The notes under the pieces: generated by a model | What the model saw: the letters and a program-made list of their open reading frames with translations, nothing else | Told to the model about the DNA's origin: nothing | Databases searched by the model: none | Assembly: GCF_000014865.1 (NCBI RefSeq) | Contig: NC_008576.1 | Location: 2,137,501 to 2,201,500 of the forward strand | Direction of reading: 5' to 3' | Source of the DNA: Magnetococcus marinus MC-1 | Lineage (GTDB): Bacteria; Pseudomonadota; Magnetococcia; Magnetococcales; Magnetococcaceae | DNA length: 64,000 bases | Shown: in pieces, positions 32,857 through 42,570 of the stretch | Layout of the letters: every line of letters starts with the position of its first letter | How positions within the stretch are numbered: the first letter of the stretch is position 1 | Translations under genes and position numbers: made by a program

Positions 32857-34176
32857 GTGAAAGCTTTACGCGTAGGCGTTATGGGGTATGGCACGGTTGG
32901 GCGTGGCGTAGTGCGTATGTTGTTGGATCATGCCGACCTGCTGGAGGCCCGAACCGGTTGTGCGGTAACCCTACGTTATATTGCCGACCATAATACCGAG
33001 AGTGACCGAGGTGTGGTATTGCCAGAGACGGTTACGCTGCTAAACGATGCCCATAAAATGATCGAGTCCGAGGATGTGGATGTGATCTGCGAATTGATCG
33101 GCGGCACCGGTATTGCCAAAACCCTCGTGCTCAAGGCGCTGCAACAGGGTAAACATGTGGTTACGGCCAACAAGGCGCTCATTGCCACCCATGGCAATGA
33201 GCTGATTGCCGCTGCCGATGCCTCGGGCGTAGAGCTGATGTTTGAAGCCTCTACAGCGGGCACCATCCCCATCATTAAATCCCTGCGTGAGGCGCTGGCG
33301 GGTAATGAGATCCGGGAGATTTATGGCATTCTTAATGGCACCTGTAATTACATTCTTACCGAGATGCGCGAGAAGGGGTTGCCCTTTGAGACGGTGTTGG
33401 CCGATGCCCAGCAAAAGGGTTATGCCGAGGCTGACCCTACCTTTGATGTCGACGGTATTGATGCCGCCCATAAGCTGACCATTTTAGCCTCCATCGCATT
33501 TGGTATGCCGCTCTCTTTTGATGCGGTTTCGGTGGAAGGCATTCGGCATGTCTCTGCGGTGGATATTGCTTGGGCCACGGAGATGGGCTATCGCATTAAA
33601 CTGCTGGGCATTGCCAAGCGTTGCGATGGTAAGGTGCAGCTACGTGTGCAGCCGGTGTTGGTTGAAGAGGAGAGCATGCTGGGCGCCGTAGAAGGGGTAT
33701 TTAATGCGGTGTTTGTCAACAGCGACTTTGCTGGTTCTACCATGTATTATGGGCGTGGCGCTGGCGAGGAGCCTACTGCCAGCGCGGTGGTTTCTGATCT
33801 CATTGATATTGCTCGCAATGTGCAAGCAGGGGCGAAGATGCCGCGCATTTATCCCCTCGGTCAGCCTACGGCCCAGCTTAGCATGCCCACCATGTGCCCG
33901 GTAGAAGAGATGCGGGATGCCTACTATCTGCGTCTGTCGGTATTGGATAGACCCGGTGTGTTGGCTGATATTACCGCGATCTTAAAAGAGCACCGGGTCT
34001 CCATTGATGCCATTGTGCAGAAGGAGCGCTCGCCGGTGGAGCATGTGCCTTTGGTGATTGTGACCCATGAGGTGACAGAGCGGCAGATTTTGGATACCGT
34101 GGCGGCCATTGAAAAGATGGATTCGGTCAGTGATAAACCCCGCATGATCCGCATTGAGGATCTTGGAGTGGCCTAG
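32857..34176 (+). CDS. hom: Homoserine dehydrogenase
   Basis: 439 residues, monofunctional type. The NAD(P) site GVMGYGTVGRGVVRML lies at the N-terminus, followed by ELIGGTGIAKTLVLKAL, TANKALIATHG, the catalytic segment NGTCNYILTEM with GYAEADPTFDVDG, and a C-terminal ACT domain (about 355-430; LSVLDRPGVLADIT) for feedback by threonine. It makes homoserine for threonine and methionine. GTG 32857 follows AAAGGGGTGA. thrC and a conventional homoserine kinase gene are not adjacent. Confidence 0.96.
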   Translation: MKALRVGVMGYGTVGRGVVRMLLDHADLLEARTGCAVTLRYIADHNTESDRGVVLPETVTLLNDAHKMIESEDVDVICELIGGTGIAKTLVLKALQQGKHVVTANKALIATHGNELIAAADASGVELMFEASTAGTIPIIKSLREALAGNEIREIYGILNGTCNYILTEMREKGLPFETVLADAQQKGYAEADPTFDVDGIDAAHKLTILASIAFGMPLSFDAVSVEGIRHVSAVDIAWATEMGYRIKLLGIAKRCDGKVQLRVQPVLVEEESMLGAVEGVFNAVFVNSDFAGSTMYYGRGAGEEPTASAVVSDLIDIARNVQAGAKMPRIYPLGQPTAQLSMPTMCPVEEMRDAYYLRLSVLDRPGVLADITAILKEHRVSIDAIVQKERSPVEHVPLVIVTHEVTERQILDTVAAIEKMDSVSDKPRMIRIEDLGVA

Positions 34177-34379
34177 ATGCATGGCCTGAGCACTGGGCTA
34201 AAGGGTTGGCGTATCATGCTTGACCAGGGACACGACACACACAGCGCTGTTTTAACCAAGGCGCGCGCGCGTGGGGCTAAGCTTGGCGGGTATGGGCGTC
34301 CTGTGGCAGGTGCGGTTGTTGTACCAAGGGGCGCGCGTGGGGGGATGCTGCCGCGTGGTTTAGAGCTTGGTTGACAGGT
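34177..34379. other. Short intergenic stretch after hom
   Basis: About 200 GC-rich bases including alternating GC near 34260. A 65-residue frame from 34177 looks non-coding. No gene is called. Confidence 0.4.
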
Positions 34380-34381
34380 TG

Positions 34382-34412
34382 AGGGGGGCTCCTGGTTGGG
34401 GCTCCCCTTTTT
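34382..34412 (+). terminator. Terminator-like hairpin after hom
   Basis: AGGGGGGCTCC and GGGGCTCCCC pair with a mismatch and a wobble around a short loop, followed by TTTTT (34408-34412). It lies only about 20 bp before the next start codon. Confidence 0.6.
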
Positions 34413-34430
34413 CGATTATGGGATTCGATT

Positions 34431-35576
34431 GTGGCTCTTGTACTTGTGATAGATGGATTAACCGCCCCAGGGGATGCCCCCTGGGCGCGCTGGTTACCAA
34501 ATTTACAGCGCCTTGCGCAGGTGGGCAAGCAGGGCACCCTGGCGCTGCCCCAAGGCCGTTTTTTGCCGGAATCTTTGGTGCCGTGGATGGAGCGGCTGGG
34601 CATTGGTTATGGGGAGCAGCCCCCCTCGACCGCATGGTTTAGCGCTTATCATGGACGGGCCGCTGAACCTGGGCCGGGTAGCTGGTGCCATTTGGGGTTT
34701 ACCCATCTGTTTCGTAAGCAGGATGATCTGCGGTTTGTCTCGCCTTCACGCACGGGGCAGAGCCGGGAGGAGATTCAGCAAATCGGTCATTTATTAACCT
34801 CCTTTTTGGCCCATGAGGGATGGTCGGTCTGTTATCAAGACCAAGAGGGATTGGTGATCCACACTGAGAGCCCCTGGCAGAGCCGTTCGCTCTCTATGCG
34901 GGTGGTGGAGGGGGCTTCGGCGGGGGAGATTATGCCCACTGGTGACGATGGTAAACGCTTGCAAAATTTTAGCATGGCTCTGCAACTGGCGTTGGCTCGC
35001 AATCCTGTGAATGAAGCGCGTAAGGCGGCCAATCGGCTGCCTCTGAACACCCCATGGTTTTGGGGGATGGGGGGGGCGCCTGATGCGGCTGCGGCGCAGC
35101 GCTGGCAGGGGGCGTGGCTGCTCTCTAGCGATGTGGCGGTATTGGGCATGGGCAAATGGTGTGGCTGGCAGACCAAGGCCTTGCCTGAGGATGAGAGCAA
35201 CTGGCGCTGGGATCGGGATGTAGAACCCTATCTCAAGCTTGCCCGTGGGGAGGATGTGGTGATGCATTTGCAGGGTCCCGCCATCTATGCCCGCCACGGC
35301 ATGGACGAGGATCGTAAGCGTCTGATGGCCCTGTGGGATCGCACCCATTTTGTGGCGTTGGAGCGTGCCTTGGCGGCTGCTAAGGTGGATCTGGTGGTGG
35401 TAGAAGGTTTCCCCTTGGAAGAGCAGGGCATCGGCACGGTATCCACCGCGAGCCGTTGGTTCTATGCTCCTGCGGGCCGCCTGTTAAGACCGATCCGTTT
35501 GTGGAAGAGATGGTTTAATGGGGGTGGAAAACAGGTTAGTTTGCCCTGGTCGAAACTCTACCAGGAGTGGCGCTGA
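34431..35576 (+). CDS. ApgM-like (cofactor-independent phosphoglycerate mutase superfamily) protein
   Basis: 381 residues. The N-terminus LVLVIDGLTAPGDAP resembles the metal-binding strand-Asp-Gly of alkaline-phosphatase-superfamily mutases. FWGMGGAP in the middle matches a conserved Trp-Gly-Gly loop of archaeal-type mutases and homoserine-kinase-like relatives. The usual downstream metal motifs (DxxGH..G) are weak: the C-terminal third has DLVVVEGFPLEEQG rather than HxxGxDxxGH. It overlaps recJ and follows hom, where related proteins of unclear function occur in proteobacteria. It may be a homoserine kinase substitute or a degenerate regulator. Confidence 0.5.
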   Translation: MALVLVIDGLTAPGDAPWARWLPNLQRLAQVGKQGTLALPQGRFLPESLVPWMERLGIGYGEQPPSTAWFSAYHGRAAEPGPGSWCHLGFTHLFRKQDDLRFVSPSRTGQSREEIQQIGHLLTSFLAHEGWSVCYQDQEGLVIHTESPWQSRSLSMRVVEGASAGEIMPTGDDGKRLQNFSMALQLALARNPVNEARKAANRLPLNTPWFWGMGGAPDAAAAQRWQGAWLLSSDVAVLGMGKWCGWQTKALPEDESNWRWDRDVEPYLKLARGEDVVMHLQGPAIYARHGMDEDRKRLMALWDRTHFVALERALAAAKVDLVVVEGFPLEEQGIGTVSTASRWFYAPAGRLLRPIRLWKRWFNGGGKQVSLPWSKLYQEWR

Positions 35577-37354
35577 TGGGGGCGGCGGCAAAAAGCTCGC
35601 TGACGGGTAAACTGTGGACGCTGCGCTGCCAGCCCGATGAGGGGCACAATCGGGTGGTGCAGGCTTTAGGGCTCTCCCACTATTTGGCCCCCTTGCTGGC
35701 CAGCCGTAAGCTGTGCGGGGCCGGGGAGACCCGTCAATTTTTGGCCCCGCGTTTAAAGGATTTGGCCGATCCTTATGATCTGCTGGATATGCGCGTTGCG
35801 GTAGAGCGTTTGGCTGAGGCGCTGGAGAGGGGTGAAAAGATCGCGGTTTTTGGGGATTATGATGTGGATGGTGCCACTTCATCGGCCCTATTGATGCGCT
35901 ATTTTCATGAGCTAGGGGTGGCGCTGCGGGTCTATATTCCCAACCGTTTGACCGAGGGGTATGGCCCCAGTGTTGGGGCCATGCGGACCCTAGCCGAGGA
36001 GGGTGTCTCGCTGGTTATTACGGTGGATTGTGGGATTACCGCTTTTGAGCCGTTGCAGGAGGCCAAAGCGTTAGGTTTGGCGGTGATCATTACGGACCAC
36101 CATCAAGCCCGTGAGCAGTTGCCTGAGGCGTTGGCGGTGATCAACCCCAACCGGCAGGATGAGCCCTTTCCCTATAAAGAGCTGGCCGGGGTGGGGGTGG
36201 CGTTTTATTTGGTCATGGCGTTAAACCGGTTATTGCGGGAGCGGGGTTGGTTTAACAAAGGCCGTCAAGAGCCGGTATTAAAACCGCTGTTGGATCTCGT
36301 AGCGGTGGGCACGGTGGCGGATGTGGCGGGCATGCGCGGTTTAAACCGGGCGTTGGTTACCACAGGCTTGCATGTGCTTTCGGAGCGCAGCAATCCCGGT
36401 TTGGCGGCACTCATGCAGGTGGTGGGCATTGGTGAAGAGGTTAAAGAGCTTACCAGTACCCATATTGGTTTTCAATTAGGGCCACGGCTTAATGCGGGGG
36501 GGCGTTTGGGGCAGGGGGCGTTGGGGTATCAACTGCTCTCCTGTCATGATCAGGCCCAGGCATTGCCCATTGCCCAAACCCTGGATGCCTCGAATAAAGA
36601 GCGGCAGGAGATTGAGCGCACCCTGCTTAAACAGGCGATGGATCAAGTGGAGGCGGAGAATCAGCCCATTTTGCGGCGGGGCTTGGTGGTGGCGGGTGAG
36701 GGGTGGCATGCGGGGGTGATTGGCATTGTGGCCTCGCGCCTGTGTGACAAATACAGCAAACCCGCCTTGGTGATTGCCATTGATGCCGAAACCGGCGTGG
36801 GTAAAGGGTCGGGGCGTTCGATCCCGGGTATAAATCTATTGGCGGCCATCGAGGCGGGGGCGGCTCATCTGGAACATTTTGGTGGGCATAAGGTGGCGGC
36901 TGGGTTGACCATTCAACGGGAGAAAATCCCAGCCTTTATGGAGGCTTTTGAGGATCATCTTACCCGCCACTATCAGGCCTCGGCCTTTTTCCCCCGTTTA
37001 ACGGTGGATGCGGAGCTGCCGCTGGATGAGTTGGATTTTGCGGTGGCTCGGCAGATTCAATCGTTTAGCCCGTTTGGGCCGGGTAATCCAGAGCCGATTT
37101 TTATTCTGCCCAGGGTTTCGTTGCGGGGGATTAAGGTGCTCAAGGAGCGCCATCTGGCCATGAGCATTGTCTGCCCACGCACCCACCAACAGATTGAGGC
37201 CATCGGCTTTCGCATGGCCCCTGGTCCCATTGTGGATGCCATTCAAGCGGGGGATGTGGCTGTATGGGATGTGGCAGGCAAGCTCACCATTGAAACCTGG
37301 CGAGGGCGGGAGAAGATGAAACTGCAACTCTCCGACGTGCGGGCTGCGGGGTGA
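35576..37354 (+). CDS. recJ: Single-stranded-DNA exonuclease RecJ
   Basis: 592 residues. DHH-family motifs are present: DYDVDGATSSALLM near 97, the acidic VDCGIT, and the DHH at about 175 (ITDHHQ). The DHHA1 motif GGHKVAAG lies near 440 and a C-terminal OB-type region follows. ATG 35576 overlaps the stop of the preceding gene (TGATG) and AGGAG is present, so the two genes are translationally coupled. It degrades 5' ends of single-stranded DNA in recombination and mismatch repair. Confidence 0.96.
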   Translation: MGAAAKSSLTGKLWTLRCQPDEGHNRVVQALGLSHYLAPLLASRKLCGAGETRQFLAPRLKDLADPYDLLDMRVAVERLAEALERGEKIAVFGDYDVDGATSSALLMRYFHELGVALRVYIPNRLTEGYGPSVGAMRTLAEEGVSLVITVDCGITAFEPLQEAKALGLAVIITDHHQAREQLPEALAVINPNRQDEPFPYKELAGVGVAFYLVMALNRLLRERGWFNKGRQEPVLKPLLDLVAVGTVADVAGMRGLNRALVTTGLHVLSERSNPGLAALMQVVGIGEEVKELTSTHIGFQLGPRLNAGGRLGQGALGYQLLSCHDQAQALPIAQTLDASNKERQEIERTLLKQAMDQVEAENQPILRRGLVVAGEGWHAGVIGIVASRLCDKYSKPALVIAIDAETGVGKGSGRSIPGINLLAAIEAGAAHLEHFGGHKVAAGLTIQREKIPAFMEAFEDHLTRHYQASAFFPRLTVDAELPLDELDFAVARQIQSFSPFGPGNPEPIFILPRVSLRGIKVLKERHLAMSIVCPRTHQQIEAIGFRMAPGPIVDAIQAGDVAVWDVAGKLTIETWRGREKMKLQLSDVRAAG

Positions 37355-37416
37355 GGTTGCGGTTGAGAGTGCTTTAGCCGCTGTGCCCAGCCACCACTTT
37401 GCTTGCAAGCCAGTAA

Positions 37417-37446
37417 AAAGGGCCAGCGATCTCTCGCTGGCCCTTT
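37417..37446. terminator. Perfect hairpin after recJ
   Basis: AAAGGGCCAGCGA (37417-37429), loop TCTC, TCGCTGGCCCTTT (37434-37446). Thirteen perfect pairs with short A and T ends that could serve both directions. It probably ended recJ and, before the insertion, the convergent clpA side. Confidence 0.8.
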
Positions 37447-37472
37447 AAATAGGGTAACCCCCGTCGGTTTTG

Positions 37473-39575
37473 TTAACCCATGTTTAACATTTCTCTACCG
37501 AATTTAGGCATGTTTGGCCTATTGATATATTTTAACATATTGATTTATATGTACTCACAAATTCAAACATGTTTTGTAGTGCCATAATAAATTATTATGT
37601 CTTGCGCCACCATGGTGCTTTTGGTATCATTCCGAGTATGTATATACGACGCACACAAACCCGCAATACAGCCACAGGCGAATCTTACTACACGCATCGC
37701 CTGGTTCAATCCCTTCGTGTCGGCACGAAGGTCAGGCAGGTGACACTCTTGAATCTTGGCCGTCATTTCGCCATAGGCCAGAATCACTGGCCCACCTTGT
37801 GTTCACGTATCGATCAACTGCTAAGCCCTCAGAAGACACTGATTTCTCTTGATTGTCCTTCGCAAGTGGAGCGGGAGGCCCAGCGTATTGTCGCGCAATT
37901 GTTGACCCGTCAGCCGGAAGCAATCCCGTCTGCCAAGGAGACGGAAACCGGCCTTTCCCCAGAGGATGTGCAAACAGTATTGGTGGACTCTCTTGAAATG
38001 AGCCGCCCCCGGAGTGTGGGGGTGGAGCAGGTGGGACTATGGGCCATGGGTAAGGCAGGGTTTACAGAACTGTTGGCCGATGTCGGACTAACCGGCCCTC
38101 AGCGAGCCGCAGCCATCGGCGCCATTATTGGACGCATGGCCGCACCTGGTTCCGAACGGGCGCTGCATAGATGGCTCAGCGCCCAAAGCGGCCTAGGGGA
38201 GTTGCTTGATGTGGACTTCGAGACCATGAGCCTGATGCAATTTTACCGAGTTTCAGACCTATTGATCAGAAACCGCGAGGCTATCGAAAACAGATTGTTT
38301 TCCAAGATTAACGATCTATTCAACCTGCCGGGCACCGTCACCTTATACGATTTGACCAATACCTATTTTGAGGGAGAGGCAGAAGGAAACAGCAAAGCTC
38401 AGCGGGGGCGCTCAAAGGAGAAGCGTTGCGACTCTCCCCTGTTGACCTTGGGTCTGGTACTCGACGGTAGCGGGTTTGTGCGCCGTTCGCAGATTTTCCC
38501 CGGCAATGTCTCCGAAGGGAGCACCCTGGAAGGGATGCTCAAAGGCTTGAATGCTCCCAATGGTGCCTTGGTGGTTATGGATCGGGGGGTAGCCACTGAG
38601 GCCAATCTTGTCTGGTTACGCGACAAAGGCTATCGTTATCTGGTGGTCAGCCGAGAACGCGAGCGGCAATTCGATTTCAACGGTGCTGCATGTATCGAAA
38701 CGGCCGCAAAGGAACAGATCCACATCCAAAAAGTTCTCAGCGACGATGGCCAGGAGGTGAGGCTTTACTGTCATTCCCAACGCCGTGCGGAAAAGGAAAA
38801 GGGGATCTCCCGGCGTTTTGCCGAGCGCTTTGAAGCCGGTCTGACTAAGCTCTCCGAGGGGCTTTCCAAGCCCCGCACCACAAAGAATATCGATAAACTT
38901 TGGGAGCGCATTGGACGGCTGAAAGAAAAAAATCGTGGTATAGGCCAGCACTACCACATCGAAATCATCCCGGACGACAGTGGTTTGCAGGCCCAAGCCA
39001 TCCATTGGAAACAAAAACCGCTCGATGGCACCTCGCTGACCCACCCTGGGGTCTACTGCCTGCGTAGCAACGAGACCGGCTGGGATGAGGAGCGCTTATG
39101 GCGCACCTACATCACCCTCACGGATCTGGAATCGGTGTTTCGCTCTCTCAAATCGGAATTGGGCTTGCGTCCACTCTTCCATCGGAAAGAGGAACGCAGC
39201 GATGGTCATCTGTTTATCACCGTGCTGACCTACCAGATCGTACAGATAATACGTCAACAATTGGCGGAAAAAGGTATCCACGGTCGCTGGAGCACGCTGC
39301 GAGACATCCTCTCCAGCCAGTGCCGGATTACCGCTTCATTTCGACGACCCGATGGACATTCCTTGCAGGTGCGCAAAGCCACCAGACCTGAGCCTGAACA
39401 ACAGAAAATCTTCCAGGCGCTTGGAATCCATGCAAACCCAGGCGGGGTGAAAAAGATGGTCGTCTGAGCACATTTTCCAAAGAATGCACAGTTTGTAGTG
39501 CCACTCGAAAAAAATACACATCGTAAGATTCTGTATTTTAAGATCTTCTACAATAGCCTGTTAAACATGGGTTAA
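37473..39575 (+). mobile_element. IS1634/IS4-like insertion sequence
   Basis: A transposase gene is flanked by the exact inverted repeat TTAACCCATGTTTAACA (37473-37489) and its complement (39559-39575), giving an element of about 2.1 kb if these are the true ends. Internally a 12-bp direct repeat TTTGTAGTGCCA brackets the gene (37573-37584 and 39492-39503). No target-site duplication is obvious. The right repeat covers the last codons and stop of clpA, so alternative ends just inside (near CTATTG on each side) remain possible. Confidence 0.6.
37638..39467 (+). CDS. Transposase, IS1634-type DDE family
   Basis: 609 residues from ATG 37638 (MYIRRTQTRN). A DDE transposase of the IS4 supergroup: the first Asp in LYDLTNTYFEG, the second in LVVMDRGVATEAN, and the Glu region in LTDLESVFRSLKSELGLRPLFH, the Y/R-E-K type signature. 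The frame is intact, so the element may still be active. A GC-poor leader precedes it, with a perfect palindrome CATAATAA/TTATTATG at 37583-37599 that may be its operator. Confidence 0.88.
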   Translation: MYIRRTQTRNTATGESYYTHRLVQSLRVGTKVRQVTLLNLGRHFAIGQNHWPTLCSRIDQLLSPQKTLISLDCPSQVEREAQRIVAQLLTRQPEAIPSAKETETGLSPEDVQTVLVDSLEMSRPRSVGVEQVGLWAMGKAGFTELLADVGLTGPQRAAAIGAIIGRMAAPGSERALHRWLSAQSGLGELLDVDFETMSLMQFYRVSDLLIRNREAIENRLFSKINDLFNLPGTVTLYDLTNTYFEGEAEGNSKAQRGRSKEKRCDSPLLTLGLVLDGSGFVRRSQIFPGNVSEGSTLEGMLKGLNAPNGALVVMDRGVATEANLVWLRDKGYRYLVVSRERERQFDFNGAACIETAAKEQIHIQKVLSDDGQEVRLYCHSQRRAEKEKGISRRFAERFEAGLTKLSEGLSKPRTTKNIDKLWERIGRLKEKNRGIGQHYHIEIIPDDSGLQAQAIHWKQKPLDGTSLTHPGVYCLRSNETGWDEERLWRTYITLTDLESVFRSLKSELGLRPLFHRKEERSDGHLFITVLTYQIVQIIRQQLAEKGIHGRWSTLRDILSSQCRITASFRRPDGHSLQVRKATRPEPEQQKIFQALGIHANPGGVKKMVV

Positions 39576-41881
39576 GCTTCGCTGGTCTCTTCGCTGGTTT
39601 TTTCGGCTTTTTCCACCTCGTGGCTGTCCTCCACCAAAATGGCCAGCTCATTGGCCGCCTCAACCGCCGATACATGCACCGCACCACCATGCACCAACTT
39701 GCCAAACAGCAGCTCATCGGAGAGGGGCTTTCTGAGCTCCTGCTGAATGGCGCGCTCCATGGGACGGGCACCATGTTTTTTATCGTAGCCCTTTTTCGCC
39801 AACAGATGACGCGCCGAATCATCCACAAACAGGGCAACCCCCTTCTCTTCCAACTGGGTTTCCAAACGGACCAAAAACTTATCCACCACCCGCAAAATGG
39901 TCTCCCGATTGAGTTGCACAAACGGAATAATGGCATCCAGTCGGTTGCGGAACTCTGGGGCGAAAGTTTGGTTAATCGCCTTCATATCATCCCCAACATG
40001 GGTCTGGGTAACAAACCCCACCGAGGCCCGCTCCAGATCCGAAGCCCCCGCATTGGTGGTCATAATCAGCACCACATTGCGAAAATCTGCCTGACGGCCA
40101 TTGTTGTCCGTCAGCTTGCCGTGGTCCATTACCTGAAGCAGAATATTAAAGACATCGGGATGGGCCTTCTCAATCTCATCCAGCAGCAGCACCGAATGGG
40201 GATTTTTCGTCACCGCATCGGTTAGCAGTCCACCCTGCTCAAAACCCACATAACCTGGGGGGGCTCCAATGAGGCGCGATACCGCATGACGCTCCATATA
40301 CTCAGACATGTCAAAGCGGATCAGCTCAACCCCCATCTCGGCGGCAAGCAGCCGGGCCAGCTCTGTTTTACCAACCCCCGTGGGACCCGCAAACAAAAAG
40401 CTGCCAATGGGTTTTTCTGGATTTCCCAAGCCAGAGCGATTGAGCTTAATGGCCTCGCAGGTTTTATCAATAGCCCCATCTTGACCAAACAGGGAGAGGC
40501 GCAAATTTTTGTCCAAATTGCGCAATACCTGACGGTCATCCTTGCTCACCGAGCGGGTGGGAATGCGGGCCATCAAGGCCACTACCTGTTCAATCTCCTT
40601 AACGCCAATGGATTTTTTGCGTTTGGAGAGGGGCAATAACTGACTAGCTGCCCCCGCTTCATCAATCACATCAATGGCCGAATCAGGGTGTTTGCGGTCA
40701 TTAATATGGCGGGCCGATAACTCCGCAGCGGTTTGCAGGGCCTGATTGGTAAAACGCACACCATGGTGATCCTCAAAACGTATCTTTAAACCTTTGAGAA
40801 TTTTAATGGTTTCTTCAAGTGAAGGCTCAAGCACATCCACCTTTTGAAAACGTCGGGCCAAAGCACGATCCTGTTCAAAGATGGTGCGGTACTCCTCAAA
40901 GGTGGTGGAGCCAATACAGCGAAGCTCGCCATTTTGCAGCATAGGCTTGAGCAGATTGGAGGCATCCATGGTGCTGCCACTGGTGGCACCGGCTCCAATC
41001 ACCGTATGGATCTCATCAATAAACAGTACCGACTTGGGGCGCTCTTTTAAGGCGCGTAGTACATTTTTAAGGCGGGATTCAAAATCACCCCGGTATTTGG
41101 TGCCCGCCAGTAGACTGCCCATATCCAGCGAAAACACCTCGGCATCGGCCAGGATTTCAGGTACCTCACCATTGACAATTTTGAGCGCCAAACCCTCGGC
41201 CAAGTGGGTTTTACCCACGCCTGCATCCCCCACATACAGGGGATTGTTTTTGCGGCGCCGACAGAGGATTTGCAGGGTGCGGCGGATCTCATTTTCCCGC
41301 CCGATCAGGGGGTCAATTTTACCCTCTTGCGCGCGGATATTTAGGTTGACCGTATAAGCGGCCAAGGGGTCATCCTTCTCCTTGTTGCCTGCCCCGGCCG
41401 CACTACCCTCGTGGGCGTGGCCATGCTCGCCTGCGCCTGTCGCCTCGCTCTCGCCACCGTGGGCGATCATGGATTGTACATCCAGCTTATTGATGTTCTG
41501 TTTGGCTAAAAAGTAGACCGCATGGGCATCTTTTTCATTAAACATGGCTACCAGCACATAGGCCCCCGTCACCATGTCGCGGCCAGAGGATTGCACTTGC
41601 TGCACAGCCCGTTGAATAACCCGCTGAAAAGCGATGGTGGGCGTAATGTCAGCAATGGATGGCGCCGCGTCAGCCGACAGGGGAATATGCTGCTCCAAAT
41701 GTTCCGCAAGTTCCATGTTTAACTGCTGCATATCACAGCCGCAGGGGATTAAAATATCCACCACTTCAGGATTATCCAGCAGAGCAAGTAGAAGATGTTC
41801 CAGCGTAGCAAATTGATGGCGCCGTGCGTGGGCCAACTGCAACGCTTTGTTTAGGGAGGTTTCCAGATGTTTGCTTATCAT
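39572..41881 (-). CDS. clpA: ClpA, ATP-binding subunit of Clp protease
   Basis: 769 residues. An N-terminal Clp repeat domain (about 1-145) binds ClpS; two AAA+ modules carry Walker A GDAGVGKTHLA (about 218-228) and GPTGVGKTELA (about 496-506). It unfolds substrates for ClpP. ATG 41881 is chosen because AGGGGATATCTT precedes it and the family begins MISKHLE. The acidic C-terminal tail is followed by a TAA inside the right inverted repeat of the insertion sequence, so the extreme end may have been changed by the insertion. clpS lies upstream on the same strand. Confidence 0.95.
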   Translation of the reverse strand: MISKHLETSLNKALQLAHARRHQFATLEHLLLALLDNPEVVDILIPCGCDMQQLNMELAEHLEQHIPLSADAAPSIADITPTIAFQRVIQRAVQQVQSSGRDMVTGAYVLVAMFNEKDAHAVYFLAKQNINKLDVQSMIAHGGESEATGAGEHGHAHEGSAAGAGNKEKDDPLAAYTVNLNIRAQEGKIDPLIGRENEIRRTLQILCRRRKNNPLYVGDAGVGKTHLAEGLALKIVNGEVPEILADAEVFSLDMGSLLAGTKYRGDFESRLKNVLRALKERPKSVLFIDEIHTVIGAGATSGSTMDASNLLKPMLQNGELRCIGSTTFEEYRTIFEQDRALARRFQKVDVLEPSLEETIKILKGLKIRFEDHHGVRFTNQALQTAAELSARHINDRKHPDSAIDVIDEAGAASQLLPLSKRKKSIGVKEIEQVVALMARIPTRSVSKDDRQVLRNLDKNLRLSLFGQDGAIDKTCEAIKLNRSGLGNPEKPIGSFLFAGPTGVGKTELARLLAAEMGVELIRFDMSEYMERHAVSRLIGAPPGYVGFEQGGLLTDAVTKNPHSVLLLDEIEKAHPDVFNILLQVMDHGKLTDNNGRQADFRNVVLIMTTNAGASDLERASVGFVTQTHVGDDMKAINQTFAPEFRNRLDAIIPFVQLNRETILRVVDKFLVRLETQLEEKGVALFVDDSARHLLAKKGYDKKHGARPMERAIQQELRKPLSDELLFGKLVHGGAVHVSAVEAANELAILVEDSHEVEKAEKTSEETSEA

Positions 41882-42024
41882 AAGATATCCCCTGTATAGG
41901 CCAACCCGTTCCATCGAGTGGCTAAGCTAAGTAGGTGGGGAGATGGGTAGAGGCAAGCGTTACCTCTTAACCTGTGGCTGGAGTTTGCAAAATGAATCTA
42001 CCGCCATGTCCTGGTGGACCAGGA

Positions 42025-42339
42025 TCAACTGGGTTCCATGCGGCATTTTAACGGGTGGCCATTGGTCCGGGCATGCTGATGCACTTGAGCCACCTTGGTC
42101 TCTGCAATCTCCCGCGGGTAAGTCCCGCAAACGCCCACCCCCTCGTGGTGAATGTTGAGCATAATTTGTGTCGCCTGCTCCGCTGTTTTGCGGAAAAAGT
42201 GCATCAACAGCTCTACCACGAACTCCATTGGCGTAAAGTCGTCATTAAGTAAGACGACGCGATACATGGGAGGTTCCCGAACGACCACATCTAAATGTAC
42301 GGCTACCGATGTGTCATGGTCAATATTGTGGTCACTCAT
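42025..42339 (-). CDS. clpS: ClpS adaptor protein
   Basis: 104 residues. The conserved [24 protein letters not shown] region is visible in two parts ([17 protein letters not shown], then [10 protein letters not shown]), as is the late [19 protein letters not shown]. It binds N-degron residues and hands substrates to ClpA, encoded about 145 bp downstream. ATG 42339 follows AGGA; two upstream ATGs (42366, 42378) are less likely. Confidence 0.95.
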   Translation of the reverse strand: MSDHNIDHDTSVAVHLDVVVREPPMYRVVLLNDDFTPMEFVVELLMHFFRKTAEQATQIMLNIHHEGVGVCGTYPREIAETKVAQVHQHARTNGHPLKCRMEPS

Positions 42340-42524
42340 GGTCGGTCCTGAACAATTCCCAGACATCAAATGCCTCACACCAAAACCCTCTCACCGTCCG
42401 GCTCAATCCACTCCCCCGGCACAGTGACACGAGAGTACTCAGCCTAGAGATTAAAAGAGCTTTCTTTATTTGTAAACCGTAGCTATCACGACGGTGGTTT
42501 GAAAAAAGGTCAGACGACGAAACG

Positions 42525-42558
42525 CCGCAGGCTCGCACAACGGAGATAGAGCCTGCGG
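42525..42558 (-). terminator. Hairpin downstream of the 150-residue gene
   Basis: CCGCAGGCTC (42525-42534) and GAGCCTGCGG (42549-42558) form a 10-bp stem just after the stop at 42571 on the minus strand. The T-tract is weak (GTTTCGT). Confidence 0.45.
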
Positions 42559-42570
42559 TCTCTGCCTAAA

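Noticed and set aside
34177-34371. 65-codon frame directly after hom
   Set aside because: Low-complexity Gly/Arg-rich product over GC repeats; no ribosome binding site and it runs into a terminator-like hairpin.
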